Shown piece by piece: positions 13,501 to 25,400 of a stretch of DNA of 64,000 nt. Origin of the DNA: Lumnitzera littorea (lineage: Eukaryota > Streptophyta > Magnoliopsida > Myrtales > Combretaceae). The translations under genes were made by a program, and so were the position numbers. Each line of letters begins with the position of its first letter. The stretch's first letter is position 1. The notes beneath the pieces are model-generated. The model made no database searches and was not told where the DNA came from. It saw only the letters and a program-made list of their open reading frames with translations. The stretch spans positions 81,899,934 to 81,963,933 of the forward strand of contig JAMXBB010000011.1 of the NCBI GenBank assembly GCA_024138015.1, read 5' to 3'.

Positions 13501-13722
13501 GATCCAAATTTTCCTAATTTTTCTAAACTTGTGTAATAATTTTCTAGAGAGGATTCCTAAGTGTTTGTTTTGATAAAATGTTACTAAATGGTTCCTAAAT
13601 TTTCTTTTGCAAGCTTCAAGTTGGTTGAGGTGAGATAAAATGGATTACATGTGTCATTCTTTGTCCAATTCCTAAGTATATTCACTTATTATTGTCTAAT
13701 TGTAAGATTGCTAACTCAAAAG
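10510..13722 (-). repeat. Degenerate long-LTR-like block, split by the insertion at 13,723
   Basis: It begins TGTATAACGCCC at 10,510, like the 3' termini (minus strand) of the long LTRs at 49,780 and 50,824. At about 13,380-13,410 it has CACCCTCCGACCACC, resembling the TCCGACCACC block at 53,068 in the solo LTR. It may be a diverged minus-strand LTR whose upstream part resumes after 21,464. The right end is not defined. It contains the 52-bp array listed separately. Confidence 0.35.
12084..12530. repeat. Degenerate tandem array, period about 52 bp, about nine units
   Basis: The motif CCTCTAAGCTA(C/T)TCTCTAAG recurs with drift near 12,084, 12,136, 12,188, 12,241, 12,292, 12,345, 12,396, 12,454 and 12,506. 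Spacing is about 52 bp, with one step of about 58. Between the motifs lie about 29 bp of weakly conserved AT-rich spacer. The period is not a multiple of three and the frames are full of stops, so it is not a protein repeat. Confidence 0.65.
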
Positions 13723-14022
13723 TGTTGACAATAGATTTTCATTCCAGAGAATGGACACCTACAAAACAAGAAAATGACCATAGGGGGCATCGAAGCGTGG
13801 CCACTCCAATGCCGAAGTCAGCCCTCTTATAATAAGAGTAAATTTGTAGCGTAATAAGAAGAGTGAAAGAGAATGAAAAAGAGCCCCTTATCTAAGAGTC
13901 TTGTTCAGTATTTATAATGAGTCAATGGAAATTGTATTCGAACTAGATTATTAGACCAAGTTTAAGTATTAGGCCAACTAATATAAGCCTACATAATAAT
14001 CATTAGAAAATACCTATTAACA
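13723..14022 (-). repeat. LTR (3' LTR) of the non-coding element
   Basis: 300 bp, TGTTGACA...TATTAACA, aligned along its length with 21,169-21,459. The shared core runs from AAAACAAGAAAATG to ACATAATAATCATTAGAAAA. On the minus strand TATAAATA lies at 13,916-13,909, about 90 nt into the LTR, followed by a pyrimidine-rich leader, consistent with an RNA polymerase II promoter. Confidence 0.85.
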
Positions 14023-14109
14023 CCTGCCTCCCACTCTCTTTGATGATAAAGTTAGAAAAGAGAGTATCTAGGGAGGTTAATTTTATGGGATTTCTAGAAA
14101 GATTTGTAA

Positions 14110-14430
14110 TCCAAGCTCGAAGAAGCTAAAGTGCTTAAAGGAGCAAAATTTTGAAGAGGCAAAGGGTGGGAGTAACCAAAGCACTTATAAAAATTGGTAT
14201 GCCTTAAAATGTAAAAGCCTAAAGAGACTTGAGCGCCTAAAGAGGCGAGAACCTAACGAGGCTAAAACACTTGAAGAGACAAGGGCTTAAGGAGACTAAA
14301 GTACCTAAAGAAGCAAAGGCCTAAAGAGACTGATGTGCTTGAAGAGGCAAAGGCTTGAAGAGTCTGGAACACTTAAAGAGACAAGAGTATAAGGAGGTCA
14401 AAGTGCCTAAAGAGGCAAAGGAAGCATGTA
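14110..14430. repeat. Minisatellite in the 3' untranslated end of the non-coding element
   Basis: About 15-18 degenerate copies of an 18-20-bp unit like CCTAAAGAGGCAAAGG alternating with CTTGAAGAGACAAAAG. It begins about 70 bp inside the polypurine tract, which places it in the 3' untranslated region of the minus-strand element. Stops in all frames argue against a protein repeat. Confidence 0.7.
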
Positions 14431-14999
14431 AGTTATCTAAGTTAGGTATAACCGGTGCTAAATAGAGCTGTGAAATAAACTAGTAAGCCTCTAGCCTGTT
14501 AAAATATAGGGTTTTAGCTTACTTACTCATTATCCATACCAATTGTAGGACTTAGAATATTTTACCCGGTGCCATTTTATGGCTTAGGGATTTCATGTAG
14601 CTAGTTGTTCTTTTGATTGGACTTATAGCATTATGCTTGTCACTCTTAAAAGAGTTTAAGGTTTTATATCTTATCGTCCAAATTTCTTTTTATACTTAGA
14701 GATTCAAAGATTTTCATCTCCTATTGTCTATTGGATATAAGACTAAGGGACTATCATTTTATATGACTCGTTCATCACCTGTAGTGTATAGGGCTTAGAG
14801 CTATTGAAGTGTAGCTTGATAGCATATTATGTTTGCATGGACTAAAGGCAAAGGATATTTCCTTATCCTCAATTCATATTTGATTACCTACGTTCATCTC
14901 TGAAGGAGCTAAAATTAGACCTTGGAAAATAAAAAATGAATGAATCATAAACACTAATAATAGAGTTGTGCTCATCTTCTTTCAATATGGATGCTTGTT

Positions 15000-17900
15000 C
15001 CCGCACAATATCTCCAAGTTAATATGTCAGATTTGCTTGGCATGAGTTATTGGGTAGTGACGAGCTCAGCCAAGTTTGTTGCTAACAAATGGTGGACAGG
15101 TGCATAAGGGTGCTCATCTTCGGCTGCCATGCTTGGAAAAAGAAAGCTAGGCGAATATAGAAGAGGATATCTTGATACATATTTCATTATGAGGACGAGC
15201 CCACTTTTGAACTGTAGTGAGTCGCCATTCTGGTTGCCGTGTGATTGGAAAGAAACTTGGAGCTTTGAGCTCGTACTCAGGAACGTAGTTGTTCGGCTTA
15301 GAGAAGTTCTCGGCTCGGCCATTCACTAGGGGGCGTTCAGCTTAGGTGCATGTAGTTTGATTCGGCTACTTAAAATATCTCCCCTCAAATAGGAACGGGT
15401 GCTGGACCATTCCTTAAATCTATTCACATCCGCGCATATGAACACAGTTCAATGCGGAGTTCAATTCAGTGTACAATTCTATTACAACTCGGCAACTGAA
15501 AGAACAAGGCACTTTAGCTCGGGTACACGCACTTGGAGTAGCTTGGCACGCTACTAGTATAACAACCTGCATCTTTGACTAGCTGGTGTGACGGCTTGGA
15601 TTTCAAGCTTGGGGAGCTTCTCAGGTCTCTTTCCCTATTTGGATTGAAGTGTGGTTCGGCAACTTGATTTTATTACGGCTGCCAATTGGCTCTTATTAAT
15701 CTTCATTAGAGTTTCTTGGCGACTCAGTATGGAACTTGGTTCAGACAAACTCCACCTCTTAGCTCTTGCCGTAGGTCGGCATTGGAGATCATGGCTTAAA
15801 GCGAGGTAGCTTGAATGCTTGAAGCAAGAAAGCTCGACAGCGACTGTTATGGGTGTGGTCACCATGAACATGACAGCTTCATGTTTGCAACCAGCTATTC
15901 ATTTAACACGTCAAAGTTCCTTGGCACATTTTTGTTGTGCTGTAAGGTTGTAAAATTAAGTCGGCATCTTGGTAAATAGCTCAGTAGATTTGCTATTCAA
16001 ATATGCAAAGATGATTGCCTCGACAATCAATTGCTCGAAGATTGGTTAGTGGCTTCTTGACTCTACTCCATGTCATTCGGATTTGGCCACAGTGTTCGGA
16101 GTGCTGTTTGGAGTCGCACATGGCCGACTAACTCGGCGATGAACTTTCCATGAGCACATCAAAGTTGCTCTGCTAATTGGTACGACTTGGATATGCTCGG
16201 CTTCTCGGCAGCATTGTAACCAGATAGAAAAGCTTAGCGTTAGTTTCTTGAGCAGCTCTTTAGTTCATGTTTGGCAAACAAATTGGCTAAAAAATTCCCG
16301 GCATGAGTAATACTTGTCCAAAGGTGAATCATTGCTCAACTTAGTCGTGTACAAACTGTTACGTGCCAAGGGCTCGGCTGTTGACCACGCATTGCTTGGC
16401 ATGTTGGCATGGAGATGGACAGCACCACAAAATCTCGGCTACTAAGAGCTACTGAAGCTCAGTAATAAGTGGAGATTGGCATGAGACTTCGGCGCATTAG
16501 CTCCATAAATAGCTCCGTATTAGATCAATGTACTCGTTGATCGGAACCCGTCCTTCTAATGGAGTTGTACTTGAAAAACAAGAAATTAAGTGATATCGCG
16601 GATCTATTGAAAGAATCCAAAGGAGACGTAGTAGAAGATGTAATTGGATTAAATATTGAAGAACTCAAAGCTGCTCTTTGTTCAATTAGGTATGAAATTA
16701 CTCGGAGCTCGACGCGTCCGAAATGGCTTGGAGCTTGGCAAGTAAAGAAGCTACGTTGGCTGTTCGGTGACTTGTTGTCCCTCTGACAAACTTGGTCTGT
16801 CGGCTTGATTGCTACAGTGAGTACAGCAAAAGGGGCTTCTTGGCTTTTGCTCAAGTTGTTAACTTGGTCTACTTCATCAGAAGCAGATCGAAGCTCGTGA
16901 ATGCCATAGCTCGGCTTTCGAGCTGTAACACGGCATTATAGCTTAGTGTTCACTGCCTACGACTCCAAACTTTCAGATCTTAATGTCGAACTTGGTGCAG
17001 CGAAGCTCAGTTCAATAACTTCTATGGCAGCCGTGGTTCCACTTTCACATAATCTTGTAGAGACTTGAAGCTTGGCATTATAGAATTGAAGCTCGATCGC
17101 TTCTTTCAAAATACTATTTGCATCACGTTACTAGACATCTCGAATCACAACAGCATAAGGTCAAACACGTGCATCAGAGCGACACTTCGTTAGCCGCATT
17201 TACTCACAGTCGCTTGGCAAATATGGAGAAGGGTAGCTAGCCAAAGTGGGAATGATTTTGTTTCTTTTCAAGTTTGACTCTAATCATAGCTCAAATGTTA
17301 GATAGACTTGGTGATTCGCTCGACCTTAGTTATAGGGAGCTCAATTGTATGGTGCTTGACTTTCTTGTCTTTTGATCAAGGTGCTGCTTCGTTTACTGTT
17401 GCTTTTTGAGAGCCCAAATCGGAGCTTGGACTGAAGATTGGAGTATGGGATGGGAAGCACATCTCGTTTATGGCTGTGGTTCTCGACTACTCGGCACATG
17501 GAGTTACTCAGTGCACTTAGATTTGTTTGACACTTGTGAATACAATGTTCGAATACGGCTGTACTCCACATAAAGTAAACTGATTCCTAGTGATGACAAT
17601 TGAGGGAACGCAACACTTTTTATCAGCACGCACATTGTGTAATAGTAGATTTTCATTCCAATCGATATCCAAACTCTCTTCAAGATCTAACTTAGAGCTC
17701 AACCAATAAACTAAGTTCATGTGCTCAGTAACAGCAGATATATGCTCAGCATTGCCAAATGAATTTGAATAATAGCAGCTACTGAAGTAATAACACGAAA
17801 TGGCTATGGATTGATTTATAGTGACTGCCGTTCACTTTTTTGGTTAGTTATGCTGTTGCAATGAACTTGAGCCTTGCCGCACTTTATCGAAAATCAAGCT

Positions 17901-18060
17901 TGAGCGAGTTGCACTTCGGTTTTTAGATGCTTGGTAACTAAACAAGTCGGCACCGTAATAAATTCAATTGGTGCTTGGAGTGCTTCTGCCGTATTTTTTA
18001 GCATTTATCCTTGTATTCGATTTACGATCACAAAGTGCAAACTACCTAACATGCTCAGTT
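15000..18060. other. GC-richer non-coding core of the element, rich in GCTCGGC
   Basis: Composition changes sharply from the AT-rich surroundings. The words CTCGGC, GCTTGG and TCGGCA recur dozens of times without a fixed period. Open frames here are short (at most 109 codons, on both strands) and none shows a known domain. The longest plausible small frame, 16,559-16,786 (+), is lysine/leucine-rich at its start but unrecognised. The block sits in the interior of a TSD-bounded retrotransposon, so it is most likely packaging or structural RNA sequence, or captured DNA, rather than a gene. Confidence 0.5.
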
Positions 18061-18559
18061 CTTTCAATTAAAGGACGAAGTTGCGGTTATGAACCATGTG
18101 ACAAGTTACAAACCACCAAAAGATGAGGCTAAAGTTACCCGAACATGAAAACTTACGTGGGGGTTAATGGTTATGAACCAAATAGTAGGTGAAGTTACGG
18201 TGGCTATGCTCGAAAATAACGGTTACGAGTGGTTTTGGACCAAGCCAACATGAGATTCCGATGGTTGCGCTTGAAAAAGACGATTATGAGCCAAACGGTT
18301 ATTACTGGTAGACTTTTGTAAAAGGGAAACTATCATGTGCAGGAGGAAAATTATCGTGCTTCTTTGCTTGTAGTTTCATGTTTCTTTCAAGAATAAATAT
18401 AACACAATGGTTCCTCCCATAAAACACATACAAACAATCCAAATTCCAAGTGAGAGGCACTTAAAGCTGTAGTCCTTAGGCCAAAAGGTCAATGATACTT
18501 GAAACTGTACTTCCTTAGCGAATTACCAATAAATGTGATTAGATGTGGAAAGAAAAATT

Positions 18560-21046
18560 CAACTCAGTAAAAGAATATCAAGTTTTATTTCGTTTTTTTT
18601 AATTCAACTTATATTAAACTCAATCCACTTAATATAAATTACTCAACATTAAATTAAGAAAATATTTTTATTATAAAAAGTCTAAAAAAATTAAAGTCGC
18701 TAACTAGTTAAACTGTAAAAAAAGAAATTAGGGTTTTTAGATGGGAAAACCTTAATTTAGCCACTAATCTGTAAATATTTTTAAAAAATAATTTTTATAA
18801 AATTAAACCAGAAAATCCAAACTCGGGGCTAACCTATTAAGACTAAGTCACCACGTAAAAATAAAAAAAAGTTAATGAGCTTTTATTTTTATAATTTTTT
18901 TAAAAATACTAAAATATATACAGATATACAAAAGTATAATCAAGATAAATTTTTAATAATTTTTATTACGAATTTTCAAAAAAAAATATTTTTTTTATGG
19001 TTGTCTCAAAGATGCCTACATACTTATTAATTATGATCAAACTAACATAGTTTTGTTTTTTAAGAAAAAAATTAGTGGGTTGATTTTTTTTAATTTGAAA
19101 ATTGAGCTATGTATACGTTTTTTAACCAATTTATTTTTATCAAAGAAAAATCCTTAAAAACCTAATTTTTATTCCCGATTAAAAAAAAATATAAAGACTT
19201 AATTTTTAAAAAGACTCCAAGTTAGTATTTTAAAAAAAAAATTGTTGAGTGACAAAACTTAAAAAAAAATCTTAAAGAACCTAAATGGGAAAAAATAAAT
19301 AAATAAAAGATGCTACTTTTTTGAAATTATGCTAATATGCAATTATTATAGAAAATGTATCGTTTTATGAAAAAAAAATGCAATTACTATTAACAATATG
19401 CATAACCATAGAAAAGAAGCCCAAACTATATAAAACATGCCAAAGAAATAGATAACATATCTAACCATAAAAAAAGATACCTAAACCATGAAAAAAATGC
19501 ATAAACTATAGAAAATATGAGCTTAGATCATGGAAGAGAAACCCAAACCATAGAAAAGATCTTTAACCATGAAAAAGATGCTAATTGATGATTTTTTATT
19601 TTGTAAAAGCTAAATAAGTGACAAAACAATTTTTTATTCTTAAAAAATCCCTAAAAGCCTAAAAATACAACTTTATGACAACTTGTTAAAATATACAATT
19701 TTCATGCAGATGTGATAATTCTAAAAATGCAATATCTATGCAAAAATATATTTTATTATTTAAAAAATGATGACATGCCAAAATCAACTAATCAAAATTA
19801 ACACTAAAACCTAAAAAAAAAAAACATGTTAGTACTTATTTGATGTAAATAAACCATCTAAATTATGCAACTTTGTAAAAATTAATACTACATGTTAAAA
19901 TTACAAAATATTAACAAAGCTAACAATAATTAAAACTAAGTACCTACATTAAAAAAATAAAGTTAGTAAAATCAAATTTATAAAAAGGACTAACATTAAT
20001 AAACTAATTAAAACAACCAAATAACTACAATAATAATGATCATAAAAAAAAAAAAAAACAAAAGAGAATTGAATCTAAAACTATCTAATTGGTTGAGTCA
20101 AATTCGCTTATGCATGGGTCAGATTCGAGTCTTGTTTGTGTTCGTGGATAATGTAGTGGGCGTATGGTGTGAAATGCAGGCGTGTGTGTTGTGTTGACCA
20201 TGAAGTGGACGTATAAGGTTGTGAGTATGTATTCTGGTCATATGGCATCATGCTAGACTATAAGCATTAGGCGAGAGTAAGTATGTATGTTAGTGCTGTC
20301 CAGCTATGTGTAAGTGACATGAGGACAATGTGTGAATTATGTGAGAGACTATGTGTAGGTAAGTGTGTGTATCAGGTAAGAGTGATGTGAGGGATTGTAT
20401 GTGAGTAAGTGTGAAAATTAGAAAATTGTAAAGTATACAGATGTAAATGGTGGGGAGATTATGAGGTATGTATGTAATGTGAATTGTAAAAAATGTATTT
20501 TTTACAACCTATTATTCATTATTTATAGGTCGTAAATTTGAATCTTTTAAATCTTTTTGGCATAAATTCAATCTTAACAAATCCAATATTAATAAGATAC
20601 AATGATAACCGATTTGGATTTATTAAATTCATTAAAGATTTAATCTAGTTTCTAAAAACCCTATAATGATTTGGGCTTTCTATCTTAAGCTCGATTTAGT
20701 CCATCTTAATTTAGCCTAATATACACACTAACCCATTTAATAAATTCTAAATCTATTTAACTTAATATAAATTAGATAAAAATATACTTTATATTGAATT
20801 AGACTAAAAATATTTTTAATGAAGCCCGACTATTTAACGACTCGGAATTTATTAAATTAAACGTACATCTTTAACCATTGTCCAATTCGACCCTAAACCA
20901 CTCGACTTGATACTTTATATTTTTTATTTATCTTTCAATTTTCATCTTTTTTTATTTTTTTCTTTATTTCTTTTATTTATTTTTATTAATTTTTTAACCT
21001 GGCCCAATAAAAAGGAATCATAAAGGTGGAAAAAATAAGGTGTTTA
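18560..21046. repeat. AT-rich block within the element, possible nested insertion
   Basis: Runs of A and T, no coding motif, and a GT-rich stretch at 20,150-20,420. It ends at 21,046 in AAGGTGTTTACA after a purine run, which looks like an LTR terminus. The left boundary and a target duplication were not found. It includes a degenerate repeat of AACCATAGAAAAGATG at 19,397-19,592. Confidence 0.35.
19397..19592. repeat. Degenerate short tandem repeat (AACCATAGAAAAGATGCCTA-like)
   Basis: About eight imperfect units of roughly 20-26 bp, each containing AACCAT(A/G)(A)AAAAGA or a close variant, for example near 19,400, 19,460, 19,480, 19,540 and 19,566. AT-rich and without an open frame. Confidence 0.5.
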
Positions 21047-21148
21047 CAAAGAATTAAGCATGGAACAATAAAAATACGATCGAATTCAACAATTTCAAGA
21101 ATTCACTCCCAAGTTGTGATGGTTAGTTACCCTTTTTTCTTTTCATCA

Positions 21149-21168
21149 TTCCCACAAACGGTATTAAT
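21149..21168 (-). other. Putative decayed primer binding site
   Basis: Immediately inside the 5' LTR the minus strand reads ATTAATACCGTTTGTGGGAA. From memory, many plant gypsy-type elements carry a leader like GGCGCCGTTTGTGGGAA at this place, and the last 13 bases agree. The first part, where the tRNA match would be, is eroded. Confidence 0.45.
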
Positions 21169-21459
21169 TGTTAACAGTAGATTTTTGTTTCGGGGCGTAA
21201 CACCTGCAAAATAAGAAAACAGCTATGGAGGACGCCGAACCCTCCGACGTCTAAGTTAGCCCTCTTGTGATAAGAATAAACTTGTAGCATAATAGGAATA
21301 GTGAAAGATAATGGAAAAGGGCTCCTTACGCAGGGGTCTTACTTGGTATTTATAATGAATTGATGGAAATTTTACCCAGACTTGATTATTAGACCGGATT
21401 TAAGTATTGGGTCAACTAATATAAGCCCACATAATAATTATCAGAAAATGCCATCAACA
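21169..21459 (-). repeat. LTR (5' LTR) of the non-coding element
   Basis: 291 bp, TGTTAACA...CATCAACA. The minus-strand TATAAATA is at 21,354-21,347. By eye about three quarters of positions match the partner LTR, and many differences are C/T or G/A, as expected for old methylated repeats. Confidence 0.85.
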
Positions 21460-21464
21460 AAAAG

Positions 21465-22410
21465 CTTATATTCTACTAAATCCAAATGATGCCGAACCCT
21501 TTCTATGATGTCCAAGTGTGACTAACATTTTTTTTGTAATTTTCCTTAATTAATCCTACTAGCACTCTTCATCTAGCTTTTATAACATTATACTAAAATT
21601 TGGCTCAATTCAAATAAAATTGTTTGAATGCCCTAAATCATTTTGAATGCCTTAATTCGTATCAATATCAAATAGTTCAGATATGATCGTTTGACTTAAT
21701 CTATTTTGTAAACTTCTCTTAATAACTTTTCTTTATTATTTGCTTTTGCCATACTTCCTACATCAAGTGGTCTGCTGCTATAAGTCTTAGGTAGAAGGTT
21801 GAAGACCAAGTCTCACACTATTTTAAGCTATAAGAAAAAACAAATTAATAACTAAGGTAATAATATAGGCTCTACAAGAAGTAAGCTGTAAAGGGGGGTA
21901 AAAAGGATTAAGATATGTATATCACATGACGGACTAATGATATTGTGGATCTTAACTAAAAACTAGGAGTAGGTAACATAGATAATACGATAGAGCATAT
22001 AATAGAGGATCGGTGAGAGGAAACATTTGAATGATTATGTTGATGAGTGGTGGCATGAGGAAGTATAGTATGAGTGAAAGACTTGGTTGATTGACTTAGC
22101 ATATGATTACTTGATTAGTATCAAATGGGAATATAGGAGATAGGAAAGGAAATTAGAAAGATAGATAAAGAGGTAATTTAGAAGCTCAATTAGAAGATAT
22201 TTCAAAAGATTTAAAGTAGAAACAACTTGGAAAATGAACGTCTGTGAAGGAAAGGTTATCTTTTGGTTCCTTTAATTCATGGAGTAATAACCTTATGAAC
22301 CACATATATATAAGATTGATGACAACCTTACGAACACATGTAACCTTCTCTATTGAAAGATATAAAATGAGATAGTTTCGATGACAAAATTATTTGTAAG
22401 GATGGTGGCA
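21465..22410. other. Sequence between the non-coding element and LTR copy B
   Basis: AT-rich, no gene. It should be the continuation of the block interrupted at 13,722. Just before 22,411 it has AAGGATGGTGGCA, which could be a polypurine tract for the long LTR that follows. Confidence 0.4.
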
Positions 22411-25400
22411 TGTGAGGCCCCACAGAAATTGGCTATTGGTTATTGGCTATAACCTTGAAATTAGATTATTTAGAATTGGTACGTGAAATTTATAATGATT
22501 ACGAAAGTTGTCTAATTAAACCTAAATTTTATGACGAAATTAGAAAAATTAGTAGAAATAGCCACATAAGATTAGATTTAAAAGAATAAAAATAATAATA
22601 TTAATGAATTGTTGAATTAAAAATATTCTTCATCATTTATCAAAAACGTAAGAAACAGGTTCTGATAATTAATGAGCTATTAGGGATTAATTAATTGGTT
22701 AATAAAGCTAACAAAGAGACACATAATAATATTTAAAAAATAATAATGTAAACATAGTAAATATTTTTCTATGCAGAAGTATATAGTTGTGAGCTAATAT
22801 AAAGATAATTAATTCATATATATACATGTGAACTATTATATTGTATGTATTGGCCCTAGAAATAATGAACTTCAAAATTTGTATAATTAGACTAACAAGT
22901 AACTAGGAATAATAACTAAACATTGTATTATTTTATAAATGAACTTGGGAACTCAAAACTTATAATTCTTTTTTTTTTTATAATTGCTTGATATGTTGTA
23001 AAAATATAAAATACAATACCAATAGCAGCAAGAGCAAGACAATTCTTGTGTGAAATTGAAAAAAAAAAAAAACAACAACAACATCAATTATTAGTATACT
23101 AAAGGTATAATATATGACTAGGTGATTAATAATTATTGAATAGATAGTGCAATTAAAGAGTGTGGAAGTTAGCTAAAAGAAAAAAAAAACATATCTAACT
23201 AATGTATTTAAAAAAAAAAAAGATCCTAAGTGAAAGTAAAATATAGTCTCTCTAATGGTAGATTTAATATTTAATATAAATGAAAATTTCATCTTAGTCA
23301 TACCAATATTGTACGTGGATAAAGAATGAGCCTTAGACTAGGTTCTATAATTTTTATGTTGGCATATAAGTGAACTTGCTGTCAAATTAATATTAGATTT
23401 TCACTACACGTGGAACAAAATTAGGAACCTTGATGACACTTGCTAATCAAAAAGGTGATAGCATTGTTTTTTTTTTAAGAAATATTGAAACTAAACACGA
23501 AAATCATTACATAATCATTTGGATTGACAAAGGCTCTATATTTAACTAAAGAAAAATTATTGTGTTTCAATCAAAAATCAAACAAAACCCTTAAGTAAGA
23601 AAATATAGCTATCAAACTTGAAAAATTCATAATTTTCTCTAGTTGTATTTCCTTCTCCATCTAAAGCTTCAACATACGTTATGCAGAGAGTACTACCAAA
23701 AGCTACTAAAATTCCTGGAGATTAGAAGAAGATAATCAATTGCTTCAATGCTGAAGTAGAGCTAAATCAAAAGGAAAAAAAAAAAATCAAGTCAACTAGT
23801 TACTAAAACTCATAGGTTAGTTTTATTTATTTCTAGTTTAGTGTAGTGATTTGTGTGAACCTAATTGATGATCACATGAAAAAGGGATAGCATTAAAAGA
23901 AGAAAAAATAGAGAATCTAACTACTTATGCTAGTATCCTTTGTTCTTCCTTAATGGAAACCAATATAAGGATGGTGATCTTTTACTATCTGAATATGAGA
24001 TAAAGTAACTCCTTAAGTCATGCATTATGGACTAAAATTAAATCAAGGTAAACTATAAAGTGCATGGGACTATTATATTATTATTTGTATTTAATTTTAT
24101 GTATAATATCGTTATTGAATTTTGAAATGGATTTGATTGGTATAAGTGATGGATTTCAAGTACATGGAAGATTTATAGTGAAATTCTTAAATGTGTGACT
24201 TTGATGTTTTGTCTAAATAATGTGTTGAAGGGAGTTCACATAAAATGTCAAATGAACTAAGGTTGTAAATGATGTTGGTATATTGATCTTAAACTAAGGA
24301 TAAGAAGTCAAAAGTAATCTAGTAGAAAATATAACCGTTATGCAAAACCAAAGGATATATTAGAGGAATTCCAAAGAGATGCTATAATATCAAAGACTCA
24401 TTTAAAGGTTAAATCAGAGAATGACCACATGGGAATTACATCTAAGATTCAACCCAAGGATTAGGTCAGAGGATGTTTTGAGGATTATATAATAAACGAC
24501 TTCAAGGATTCTTTCAGAAGAAGATTCAAAGGACAAATCCAAAGATAGCTTAAGAAGGAATTGATCTAAAATTACTTTAAACCTAATCACATAAATATAA
24601 TAAGCTTCCAAACTCAAGTTAATAAAATTAATACTAGAAATGATAGATAGGATAATGATATTCTATAACTTATATGCATAGAAAAAGTGTTCTTTACAAT
24701 ACAGGGTGTTACAACATACCATATAACTACATCTAGTCAAGCAGCAAGTAATCTAAGTAAGTGTAATCGACACGTTATAGCATTTTGGAGTATTGTTTCA
24801 AGATACTTAGAGGCTTTGGTTTATTTTTGGCTTATGGTTATAATTTAATTCTCCATGCATGTACAAGGCATATGCTCAAATAGTAGTCTACTACTGTAAG
24901 AATTTAGCTCCATACAATATTGTTTTATGATTATTGCTTTGTTTAGTTTGTTTAAAATTGTTTAATCACCTCGAAAACGATCTAACTTGAACTAGACCTA
25001 ACATTTAACCTGACATACATCACAACTTACTAGGGATACCGACTAGGATTCTCGATCAAAACATAGATGCCCTTCAATGAGGATAGATGAAATAGTCATT
25101 TTCCCACCTTAATCAAACTAAGTAATAGAACAGGAGATTACGATAAGGTCGAGAGCTGTGGTTCAAAGCTAGTTAAGGGAGAAGGATGTTCCCCATTACA
25201 TAAGTCCTGGTTTGGTTCTGATTCATGAATAAGCAGCGTCAAACTCCCCAACCTAGATTAAAATTAGTGCAATTTCTCTTATCTCATAATAGACCAAATA
25301 ACATCCTATGATTATATTTTGTGAGACCCCATGAATAAGCGTCCCACATGAATTATAGGAGACTATAGTACTAGTTTATAAGCTCATGGTTGTAAATAAT

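Larger units (their letters stand above)
13723..21459 (-). mobile_element. Complete non-coding LTR retrotransposon (LARD-like), 7.7 kb
   Basis: Two direct terminal repeats (13,723-14,022 and 21,169-21,459) both start TGTT(G/A)ACA and end AACA. They are bounded by a perfect 5-bp target duplication AAAAG (13,718-13,722 and 21,460-21,464). Orientation is minus: the purine run AAAGAGAGTGGGAGGCAGG (14,041-14,023 on the minus strand) abuts the downstream LTR, and each LTR has a minus-strand TATAAATA. The interior (14,023-21,168) shows no gag, protease, RT or integrase motif, so the element is non-autonomous or fully decayed. Landmarks inside are a tandem array beside the polypurine tract, a GC-richer core (15.0-18.1 kb) and an AT-rich block (18.6-21.0 kb) that may be a nested insertion. 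Diverged LTRs indicate an old insertion. Confidence 0.85.

Noticed and set aside
14110..14430. Possible CRISPR-like spacing
   Set aside because: Repeats are contiguous and degenerate with no unique spacers, and the genome is a plant's.
15047..15322. 91-codon minus frame in the non-coding element, overlapping a plus frame
   Set aside because: Open on both strands in GC-richer DNA, no domain, no neighbouring exon. Treated as chance.
16525..16854. Overlapping frames on both strands (109 and 75 codons)
   Set aside because: Same region open on both strands and neither shows a known domain. Likely compositional.
20100..20130. Sequence resembling a tRNA T-loop (CAGATTCGAGTC)
   Set aside because: No acceptor stem, anticodon arm or A box can be formed around it.
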